Below, in pieces: positions 1 to 4,582 of a stretch of 9,503 nucleotides of DNA. A program made the translations under genes and the position numbers. The stretch is from Candidatus Omnitrophica bacterium CG02_land_8_20_14_3_00__42_8. Its GTDB lineage: Bacteria; Omnitrophota; Gorgyraeia; Gorgyraeales; Gorgyraeaceae. The number at the start of each line of letters is the position of its first letter. Position 1 is the first letter of the stretch. Location of the stretch: positions 959 to 10,461 of the forward strand of contig PEUD01000092.1 in the NCBI GenBank assembly GCA_002780805.1, in the 5' to 3' direction. The notes beneath the pieces are model-generated. The model saw nothing but the letters and a program-made list of their open reading frames with translations. It made no database searches and was not told the DNA's origin.

Positions 1-326
1 CAATATTTGACAGGAGCCAGGCAATAGAAGCTGTTGAAAAGGAATTAGTATTATGCGAAGGCTGCGGCTGTGTGATAGGAGCAAAAGACCACCTGTCATG
101 GGTTGCAAAAAAACTCGGGCCTTTAGCTTATTCAAGCCCTACATCATATTTATCTGCTTTAAAGGAATTGAAATTAGCATACCTTGCCCCGCCCTTTTGG
201 CAAGATAAATCCTTTTCAGCAAAAAGGGCGGGACTTGATATTGAAAAACAGGAAGACCTGATTCGCCAGGATAGAATTAAAGTGCTCTGTCCAAAATGCC
301 GCAGAGAAGTGACGCTTAATACATAG
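1..326 (+). CDS. HycF-like hydrogenase iron-sulfur subunit, C-terminal part (5' end outside window)
   Basis: The reading frame is open from base 3 to the TAG at 324-326 with no in-frame stop, so this is the 3' end of a gene that starts upstream; the internal GTG at 72 is not a credible start. The visible 107 residues carry CEGCGC followed by a hydrophobic helix (HLSWVAKKLG) and end in LCPKCRREVTL. A cysteine cluster, a helical spacer and a terminal CPxCxR motif is the layout of the C-terminal extension of HycF/HyfH, the two-cluster ferredoxin-like subunit that passes electrons in group 4 [NiFe] hydrogenases and formate hydrogenlyase. The 4Fe-4S ferredoxin motifs themselves would lie upstream and cannot be seen. 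The next gene, a HycI-type hydrogenase protease, supports the assignment. The exact complex (Hyc, Hyf, Ech, Mbh or other) cannot be told from this fragment. Confidence 0.72.
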   Translation, partial: IFDRSQAIEAVEKELVLCEGCGCVIGAKDHLSWVAKKLGPLAYSSPTSYLSALKELKLAYLAPPFWQDKSFSAKRAGLDIEKQEDLIRQDRIKVLCPKCRREVTLNT

Positions 327-328
327 AA

Positions 329-364
329 CCCTCACCCTAACCCTCTCCCATAAATGGGAGAGGG
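329..364. repeat. Dispersed palindromic repeat, family A copy 1
   Basis: A lead sequence CCCTCACCCTAA is followed by a perfect inverted repeat at 341-364: CCCTCTCCCAT, AA, ATGGGAGAGGG (11-bp arms). The same block recurs at 1849-1878. It fills the 48-nt gap between the HycF-like gene and hycI. Its right arm plus the next G reads GGGAGAGGGG, 9 nt before the hycI ATG, so the repeat seems to supply the ribosome-binding site and could hide it when folded. There is no T-run, so it is not a typical terminator. Confidence 0.85.
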
Positions 365-374
365 GATATAGCTT

Positions 375-845
375 ATGATAAATTTAAAAAATATATTAAA
401 AGGCAAGGTTGTTATTCTTTGCATAGGAAACTCTGAACGCGGAGATGACGGGCTGGGTCCGTATTTTGCCGGGGCGATAAAGGGCGGAGTGTCTTATGAA
501 GTCATAGACGCAGGCACTGCCCCTGAGAACTGGACAGGCGTTGTGACCGGATTAAAGCCCGATACAATTGTCATGGTAGATGCCGTTTATTTTAAAGGGG
601 AACCCGGAGAAATAAAGATTTTTTCAAGCGAGGACCTGCGCTCTGGAAAAATTTCAACGCATGATGTTTCCCCGAAATTATTGATAGAATACTTGAAAGA
701 ATCCACCAAGGCGGATATCTATGTATTGGGGATAAAACCCCAATCGAACAAATTAGGCGAGGGCTTGAGCCCCTGTGTAAAACTTGCTTTAAATAATCTC
801 TCCAAAACGCTTCTAATGTTACACTCTGACAATGTCAGAGTGTAA
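375..845 (+). CDS. hycI: [NiFe]-hydrogenase maturation endopeptidase, HycI type
   Basis: The product (156 aa) is a cytoplasmic protease that removes the C-terminal tail of the hydrogenase large subunit once nickel is in place. The N-terminal ILCIGNSERGDDGLGP matches the GN..xGDDGxG signature, and the three nickel-sensing ligands known in E. coli HycI (Asp16, Asp62, His90) correspond to Asp25, Asp69 (MVDA) and His96 (STHD). Segments DAGTAPEN and LGIKPQ resemble HycI (GGSAPEN, LGIQP) more than HyaD or HybD, which fits a group 4 hydrogenase encoded upstream. The length is normal for the family. The ATG at 375 is preceded by GGGAGAGGGG, contributed by repeat A. The last residues (about 148-156, ending HSDNVRV) are encoded by a 29-bp palindrome, so the C-terminus was probably replaced or extended by a repeat insertion, outside the catalytic core. 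Confidence 0.9.
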   Translation: MINLKNILKGKVVILCIGNSERGDDGLGPYFAGAIKGGVSYEVIDAGTAPENWTGVVTGLKPDTIVMVDAVYFKGEPGEIKIFSSEDLRSGKISTHDVSPKLLIEYLKESTKADIYVLGIKPQSNKLGEGLSPCVKLALNNLSKTLLMLHSDNVRV

Positions 846-846
846 C
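818..846. repeat. Perfect palindrome, family B copy 1, overlapping the hycI 3' end
   Basis: GTTACACTCTGACA at 818-831, a single A at 832, and the exact reverse complement at 833-846 (14-bp arms). It encodes the last nine hycI codons and the TAA stop. The core ACACTCTGACA/A/TGTCAGAGTGT returns at 4382-4404 inside a longer palindrome. Only a weak T-rich stretch (TTGTTTC) follows, so a terminator role is possible but not clear. Confidence 0.88.
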
Positions 847-862
847 CTTGTTTCGTGCATTC

Positions 863-889
863 TTGACAATGTGATGTTCATGTGATAAT
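863..889 (+). promoter_or_regulatory. Sigma-70-type promoter for the DUF151 nuclease gene
   Basis: A consensus TTGACA (863-868) precedes TGTGATAAT (881-889), an extended -10 with GATAAT (5 of 6 to consensus) and an upstream TG. The spacer is 15 nt, short but tolerable with an extended -10. Transcription would begin near 896-899, only a few nucleotides before the ATG at 902. Confidence 0.6.
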
Positions 890-901
890 ATTTTTCTTAC
901 C

Positions 902-1309
902 ATGGCTATCGTAGAAATGGAATTGAATAAGATAAGGATAGATGAGAATAGAGGCGAACAGGTCATTGTGCTTAAGGAAAAAGAGGGCGAGCGCATATTA
1001 CCTATCGTGATAGGCATAATGGAAGTTACCGCTATTAAAATGAAGATAAGCGGCGTGAATCCTCCAAGGCCAATGACGCATGACCTATTTTATAACGCCA
1101 TAACCCAGCTGGGCGCAAAGATAGACAAAATAGTTATTAATAAAGTAGAAAATAATACATTTTTTGCAAAACTTATTATATTAATTGACAGCCGGCTAGA
1201 AGAAATAGACGCAAGGCCGAGCGACAGCATCGCAATAGCCATACGGGCCAAGGCGCCTATATTCGCAGAAGAAGAAGTATTGGAAAATATCTCGAATAAT
1301 ATGGAATAA
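902..1309 (+). CDS. Bifunctional nuclease family protein (DUF151, DNase/RNase)
   Basis: The 135-residue product has the family's typical features in order: an N-terminal strand (VEMELNKIRID), a V(I)VLKEKEGERILPIVIG block around residues 20-38, PPRPMTHDLFYNAITQLGAKIDKIVINKVENNTFFAKL at about 53-90, and the closing signature IDARPSDSIAIAIRAKAPIFAEEEVLE. This is close to bacterial DUF151 proteins such as the Thermotoga homologue. The family is called bifunctional nuclease because a plant member degrades DNA and RNA; the bacterial role is poorly defined. The C-terminal UVR/UvrB-like extension of some relatives is absent, so this is the short form. The ATG at 902 is chosen because the conserved strand follows directly. 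There is no Shine-Dalgarno sequence, which agrees with the adjacent promoter. It is probably transcribed apart from hycI. Confidence 0.88.
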   Translation: MAIVEMELNKIRIDENRGEQVIVLKEKEGERILPIVIGIMEVTAIKMKISGVNPPRPMTHDLFYNAITQLGAKIDKIVINKVENNTFFAKLIILIDSRLEEIDARPSDSIAIAIRAKAPIFAEEEVLENISNNME

Positions 1310-1405
1310 CCCGCCTTATATATCTATCTCTAATATTATCAAATAGTTATGTGTAATATTTTTATGCATTGCATATTGAATATATCTGATTTTTAAGGTA
1401 TACTT

Positions 1406-1421
1406 TATAATAGAGAGAAGG
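1406..1421 (+). promoter_or_regulatory. -10 element and ribosome-binding site of the pseudopilin operon
   Basis: A perfect TATAAT (1406-1411) sits in the 119-nt AT-rich gap after the DUF151 gene. No good -35 lies at the right distance; CTGATT at 1386-1391 is weak and 14 nt away, so an activator may be needed. It is followed immediately by AGAGAGAAGG (1412-1421), a purine-rich ribosome-binding site 7 nt before the ATG at 1429. If the -10 is used, transcription would start within or just after that tract (about 1418-1420), cutting into the ribosome-binding site. An upstream promoter, or use of the tract only from read-through RNA, is therefore also possible. Confidence 0.45.
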
Positions 1422-1428
1422 TTTATGT

Positions 1429-1842
1429 ATGGAAAATTATAATAAAGGAATGACAATAATTGAAGTTGTTATAAGTATAATGATAACAGGCTTTATATTA
1501 GTAGGGATGCTGCAGTTATATTCCTTAGGGGCCATACAATCTAATCTTGCCAGGCACAAGGTTATGGCTGTAAACATAACCCAGGCAGAGATAGAAGGCC
1601 TTATAAATAAAGGCTATGAAACAATAACTCAAGAAATAAATCAGGGTATTTATCCTAAGACGCAGGATGTTAAAATTGATGCCGGTAAAACAGGCAATAC
1701 AGGCGATGATATTAATGGGACAATGATTACGAGTATTTCTAACGTGAGCGAAGGATATAAAGTTACAGCGAATGTTTCATGGAACGATTATTACGGCGCG
1801 ATGAGCGAAGTAGTAACATCTACCATAACTTCATATTTATAG
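1429..1842 (+). CDS. Type IV pilus minor pseudopilin, PilV/GspI-like
   Basis: The protein (137 aa) starts with a six-residue leader and a prepilin peptidase site KG|MTIIEVVISIMITG: cleavage after Gly7, Met at +1, Glu at +5 (Glu12), then a hydrophobic helix of about 20 residues that anchors and packs the subunit. The segment NLARHKVMAVNITQAEIEGLINKGYE matches the alpha-helical part of PilV/GspI proteins, where a similar Ala/Gln/Glu-rich helix follows the membrane segment. The rest is a small globular domain rich in Thr, Ser and Val. There are no cysteines, so the C-terminal disulfide loop of many major pilins is missing. First gene of a four-gene cluster; the order PilV, PilW, PilX matches minor pilin operons. 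A role as a GspI-type secretion pseudopilin is the alternative. Confidence 0.82.
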   Translation: MENYNKGMTIIEVVISIMITGFILVGMLQLYSLGAIQSNLARHKVMAVNITQAEIEGLINKGYETITQEINQGIYPKTQDVKIDAGKTGNTGDDINGTMITSISNVSEGYKVTANVSWNDYYGAMSEVVTSTITSYL

Positions 1843-1848
1843 AATAGA

Positions 1849-1878
1849 CCCTAACCCTCTCCCATAAATGGGAGAGGG
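1849..1878. repeat. Dispersed palindromic repeat, family A copy 2
   Basis: CCCTAA leads into the perfect inverted repeat at 1855-1878 (CCCTCTCCCAT, AA, ATGGGAGAGGG), identical to the hairpin at 341-364. It lies between the first two pseudopilin genes. Here a separate ribosome-binding site (AGAGGAAAGG, 1885-1894) follows it, so the repeat is not needed for translation. Confidence 0.87.
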
Positions 1879-1897
1879 TAGATAAGAGGAAAGGTTT

Positions 1898-2401
1898 ATG
1901 AAAAATAAAGGGTTTACTCTGGTAGAATTGATGGTTACTATGAGCATTATGCTGGTTATCTTTGGCGTAGTGACGTCAACTTACTTGATTACTCAAAGAT
2001 TGTGGAAAGGAGGATTCACGCAGATCGCTTTACAATCTACGGCTAGGGTAGCGCTGGATAAGATTGCAAGGAATTTGCGTTCCGCGACAGCAGCCGCTGT
2101 ATTAGATAGCGGCGATAAGATAAGATTTGTGACAGACCCTAACAGGACTTACGACAACGCGGCTGACGACATAACGTGCGAATACTATGTTTCAGGAACA
2201 AATATTATGTATGACCCGAATACTGCTATTTCCGGCAATGAGAGTGTTTTATTGCGCAATGTTTCAAAAGAATCAGCTACGCCTTTTTTTCAGACCTCAA
2301 ATAACCTTGCGGTTATCACTTTTAAAGTGTATAAAGATGACGCATTGTACGGAGCTCACTGGTCAAGCATGACGACTTCTGTTAATATGAGGAATATCTG
2401 A
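1898..2401 (+). CDS. Type IV pilus minor pseudopilin, PilW/GspJ-like
   Basis: The product (167 aa) has a four-residue basic leader and the class III signal KG|FTLVELMVTMSIMLVIFGVV, with cleavage after Gly5 and Glu at +5 (Glu10). After the membrane helix comes LQSTARVALDKIARNLRSAT, the helix typical of PilW/GspJ proteins (pattern R.AL..I.R.LR.A). A strand-rich domain follows (DKIRFVTD, CEYYVSG, LLRNVS, ITFKVYK), with a recognisable PilW/GspJ flavour: a bond-like 'R' value, then Y...G..L.R. The ATG at 1898 has the ribosome-binding site AGAGGAAAGG just upstream. The gene ends one nucleotide before the next ATG, so the two are almost certainly translated from one message. The alternative role is GspJ in a type II secretion pseudopilus; the sequence alone does not separate the two. 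Confidence 0.82.
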   Translation: MKNKGFTLVELMVTMSIMLVIFGVVTSTYLITQRLWKGGFTQIALQSTARVALDKIARNLRSATAAAVLDSGDKIRFVTDPNRTYDNAADDITCEYYVSGTNIMYDPNTAISGNESVLLRNVSKESATPFFQTSNNLAVITFKVYKDDALYGAHWSSMTTSVNMRNI

Positions 2402-2402
2402 T

Positions 2403-3974
2403 ATGAACCCAGCCCTTTCTAAAAATAATACTCTAAATAATTTCAGAAAGAGCTGGGTGAATAAGAAAGGCTTTGCCCTAATCGTTGTTATGACTTTTTT
2501 GAGCCTGCTTTTCATGGGAGGCAGTTCCTATTTATATATGACTACTAACGAGGCTAAACAGGCCGAAAGGCAGACGGATACGCAAAAGGCGTTTTTTCTG
2601 GCAAATTCAGGCATAGAAAGAGCTGTGTGGAAGATAAAAAATAATAATACGTCTAATGAGACTTTTAGATTAAAAGGTACAGGCAATGCGGCAAATTATC
2701 TAGAAGATAAAGATATAATAGTGACTATCACGAACCTTGGCAGCAACATTTATCAGGTCAGCTCTACAAGCACAATAGGGAGTTCCACCAAGACATTGAA
2801 TACATTAATGCAGAAAGATCCGCAAGCTCAGGTTTTTGATTACGGCTATTTTATAAATAATTGGGGCTGGTTTTACGGGAGAGGGATAACTGCCAAAGGA
2901 GATGTTCGTTCAAACGGCAGGTTTGATTTTAGAGACAACCCTATGGTAGAAGGTAATATCTACGCGGGTTTTGAGATTAATGACGGCGGACAGGGGATAC
3001 GAGGTTCCGGCGGCGATAAGGATGTAAACGGAAATTATCCAAATCAGCACCCTTATTCTGATAAGCTTAATATGCCTAATCTCAATGATTTGTCTTATTA
3101 TGAAACCGCAGCGAAAGCAAAAAACGGATCTGTAGTTATAGACGGAGTTACTCTTATAGATAATGTATTAGGGGATGATGCTGGAGAGAGGGCGAATATT
3201 ATATTAATCGGCACCAGTTCAAAACCCATAGAGATAAACGGGTCAGTCGTTGTAAGGGGAGATGTGATAATAAAAGGCGTTATAAAAGGCCAGGGCACTA
3301 TTTACGCGGGCAGGAATATTTATGTTGCGAATGATCTCACATATAAAAATGCCCCCGGAAGCCCGAGGCCGAGCTCCAATAATCCTGACGCGCTGGATGA
3401 ATGGGTTAACGCGAACAAAGATAAAGACCTTGCTGGTTTTGCGGCAAAAGAAAATATTATTTTAGGAGATTATACAGGCAGGACAGGAGGCTCATGGTAC
3501 GCGAGCAGTTATCTTTTTAATATGGGAAATGAGGACACGGGCAGGGATGGGATCCCTGATACGAATGATACAGGAGAGGACAACGGGATATTTGAATCCC
3601 AATATGAAGACCTGGATGGAGACGGCGTAAAGGATAATAACTATAACTGGTCTAATGTCCAGACCCAGACATCTTTAGGAAATTTTGCGAATTGCCCCGC
3701 GGGTGTTTCAAATTTCAGGGATATAGCTACAAACAGCCTTAATAAGATAGACGGTGTTTTTTATACAAATCACGCCTTTGCCGGCAGGCTGGGAAACGGC
3801 GCTGCTGTTAATGGCGCGATAATTTCCAAAGATGAAGCTATTATATATAGCAATACCCTTACCATGAATTATGACGAGAGGGTGCATTCAAGATATTCTA
3901 CCGGACAGAATAGGTTGATAGATGTAGGGCTTCCATTTTCCAAGAAAGTGGTTATTATAAGATGGTGGGAATGA
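2403..3974 (+). CDS. Large PilX/GspK-like pseudopilin with beta-rich passenger and calcium-loop-like segments
   Basis: The 523-residue protein has a long 23-residue leader ending KKG, then FALIVVMTFLSLLFMGGSSYLYM and the helix EAKQAERQTDTQKAFFLANSGIERAVW, the N-terminal pattern of PilX (DxxxAFxxAExG-like) and GspK. Position +5 after the cleavage site is Val28, not Glu, as known for GspK and some PilX proteins, which cap the fibre tip or start its assembly. The body is far longer than ordinary PilX: residues about 160-320 hold short Gly/Asn-turn strands (EINGSVVVRGDVIIKGVIKGQGTIYAGRNIYV), suggesting a beta-solenoid. Residues 378-411 contain two Asp/Asn-rich loops, one DLDGDGVKD, as in calcium-binding repeats. 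ATG 2403 has the ribosome-binding site TGAGGA 9 nt upstream; GTG 2457 would give a four-residue leader and is an alternative. The passenger's function is unknown; adhesion or tip capping is a guess. Confidence 0.75.
   Translation: MNPALSKNNTLNNFRKSWVNKKGFALIVVMTFLSLLFMGGSSYLYMTTNEAKQAERQTDTQKAFFLANSGIERAVWKIKNNNTSNETFRLKGTGNAANYLEDKDIIVTITNLGSNIYQVSSTSTIGSSTKTLNTLMQKDPQAQVFDYGYFINNWGWFYGRGITAKGDVRSNGRFDFRDNPMVEGNIYAGFEINDGGQGIRGSGGDKDVNGNYPNQHPYSDKLNMPNLNDLSYYETAAKAKNGSVVIDGVTLIDNVLGDDAGERANIILIGTSSKPIEINGSVVVRGDVIIKGVIKGQGTIYAGRNIYVANDLTYKNAPGSPRPSSNNPDALDEWVNANKDKDLAGFAAKENIILGDYTGRTGGSWYASSYLFNMGNEDTGRDGIPDTNDTGEDNGIFESQYEDLDGDGVKDNNYNWSNVQTQTSLGNFANCPAGVSNFRDIATNSLNKIDGVFYTNHAFAGRLGNGAAVNGAIISKDEAIIYSNTLTMNYDERVHSRYSTGQNRLIDVGLPFSKKVVIIRWWE
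2407..2458 (+). promoter_or_regulatory. Long imperfect hairpin in the first codons of the PilX-like gene
   Basis: ACCCAGCCCTTTCT (2407-2420) and AGAAAGAGCTGGGT (2445-2458) pair at 13 of 14 positions around a 24-nt AT-rich loop. The 5' arm begins 2 nt after the ATG and the 3' arm runs into the alternative GTG start at 2457-2459. In RNA it could slow initiation at the ATG. That role is inferred; chance and coding constraint are alternatives. Confidence 0.4.
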
Positions 3975-4336
3975 GGATAATTTTAATATTTGTTTTGATA
4001 TCTTTAATGCGGCCAGCGCCTATCTATGGCCTTCGGCAGTCTGATATCGAGATAGATGAAGAAAAAGAGAAGATAATAGAGAGCATAACTCCTATAAGAG
4101 AAGCAAGAGAAAAAAATCTTCATCCTTTTGTGCAGGATGCCCGAGGCGGCGCGGAAAATCCTTTTGATTATGCCGCAAGGACAGATGCCGCGGCAGAGCA
4201 GGAACAAAAGGCGCCGAATACCAAGGCTGCTGCCTCCGATTTTAAACCTGGCGCCGGAATAAATTTTGCATTCATTTCAATAATCCTCATAGCTTTTTTA
4301 CTAGCCTATTTTTTTATCCAGCCTAAATCTAAGTAG
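3971..4336 (+). CDS. Hypothetical small protein with signal peptide and C-terminal membrane anchor
   Basis: I do not recognise a family. Starting at ATG 3971 the product has 121 residues: a hydrophobic signal peptide (MRIILIFVLISLMRPAPIYG), an acidic and charged segment (DIEIDEEKEKIIESITPIREAREKN), an Ala/Glu/Asp-rich low-complexity middle, and a membrane helix at about 97-116 followed by a basic tail (QPKSK). This predicts a single-pass protein with its middle outside the cytoplasm and its tail inside. The ATG at 3971 forms an ATGA overlap with the stop of the PilX-like gene, and GGTGGGA just upstream can serve as ribosome-binding site; the ATG at 3962 has no such site and would give a 124-residue form. 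As the last gene of the pseudopilin cluster it may help assemble or anchor the fibre, but nothing in it shows this. Confidence 0.7.
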   Translation: MRIILIFVLISLMRPAPIYGLRQSDIEIDEEKEKIIESITPIREAREKNLHPFVQDARGGAENPFDYAARTDAAAEQEQKAPNTKAAASDFKPGAGINFAFISIILIAFLLAYFFIQPKSK

Positions 4337-4360
4337 GGAACGGTTTTAAACCGTTCCCTA
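4334..4360. repeat. Perfect palindrome at the end of the pseudopilin operon
   Basis: TAGGGAACGGTTT, a single T (4347), and the exact reverse complement AAACCGTTCCCTA: 13-bp arms with a one-base centre. It begins on the TAG stop codon at 4334-4336. No T-run follows, so it is not a standard terminator, but it may protect the 3' end of the message. I see no second copy in the window. Confidence 0.85.
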
Positions 4361-4375
4361 ATCTCAAAATGCGCC

Positions 4376-4410
4376 AAGTTGACACTCTGACAATGTCAGA
4401 GTGTCAACTT
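4376..4410. repeat. Perfect palindrome, family B copy 2
   Basis: AAGTTGACACTCTGACA (4376-4392), a single A (4393), and the exact reverse complement to 4410: 17-bp arms. The 23-nt core matches the palindrome at the hycI end. Next to the core this copy has GTTG where copy 1 has GTT, with a matching C on the other side, so both arms changed together. Confidence 0.9.
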
Positions 4411-4433
4411 AAAGATGGGTATAAGAAGACCTC

Positions 4434-4460
4434 TCTGCCCCGATTTTTGGGGCAGATTTT
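4434..4460 (+). terminator. Rho-independent terminator of the pseudopilin operon
   Basis: An 8-bp GC-rich stem TCTGCCCC (4434-4441) / GGGGCAGA (4449-4456) with loop GATTTTT is followed by TTTTGCTTGATTTT. It lies about 100 nt after the last gene of the operon and before the promoter candidate of the next unit. Confidence 0.72.
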
Positions 4461-4462
4461 GC

Positions 4463-4491
4463 TTGATTTTATGGCATATTACTGTTAATAT
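4463..4491 (+). promoter_or_regulatory. Promoter candidate for the PilZ-fusion gene
   Basis: TTGATT (4463-4468, 4 of 6 to consensus) is separated by 17 nt from TAATAT (4486-4491, 4 of 6), which is preceded by TGT in the extended -10 position. It is placed correctly, after the terminator and about 90 nt before the next ATG. The hexamers are weak and the region is AT-rich, so the call is tentative. Confidence 0.4.
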
Positions 4492-4536
4492 TTTATCGTA
4501 TGGAATTTCAAAGATGGCATTGGCAGCATAAGATGC

Positions 4537-4571
4537 TGCAACTACAGTGTAGTTGCACCGCCTTGCGGTGC
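4537..4571 (+). promoter_or_regulatory. Double hairpin in the leader of the PilZ-fusion gene
   Basis: Two adjoining hairpins: TGCAACTACA/G/TGTAGTTGCA (4537-4557, 10-bp arms) and GCACCGC/CTT/GCGGTGC (4555-4571, 7-bp arms). They share three bases, so they can form alternatively or partly stacked. The only Shine-Dalgarno-like bases before the ATG at 4583 are GGTG (4567-4570), inside the second stem, so the structure could control translation. It may equally be another dispersed repeat; I see only one copy here. Confidence 0.55.
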
Positions 4572-4582
4572 TAATTTACTAA

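Noticed and set aside
72..326. A complete 84-residue gene starting at GTG 72
   Set aside because: The frame stays open to the window edge and the CEGCGC motif lies upstream of this GTG, so the gene starts outside the window.
329..364. CRISPR-like repeat with a second copy at 1849-1878
   Set aside because: There are only two copies, 1.5 kb apart, in different gene gaps; no regular spacers and no cas genes are present. They are dispersed palindromes.
2187..2372. 61-residue plus-strand frame inside the PilW-like gene
   Set aside because: It is an out-of-frame shadow with no ribosome-binding site, inside a gene supported by its prepilin motif and family pattern.
4334..4360. Rho-independent terminator at the first palindrome after the pseudopilin operon
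   Set aside because: The symmetry is perfect but no T-run follows; the structure at 4434-4460 is a much better terminator.
4537..4571. Known metabolite riboswitch before the PilZ fusion
   Set aside because: The two simple hairpins have no conserved aptamer core that I recognise, including c-di-GMP-I or -II; only local structure can be claimed.
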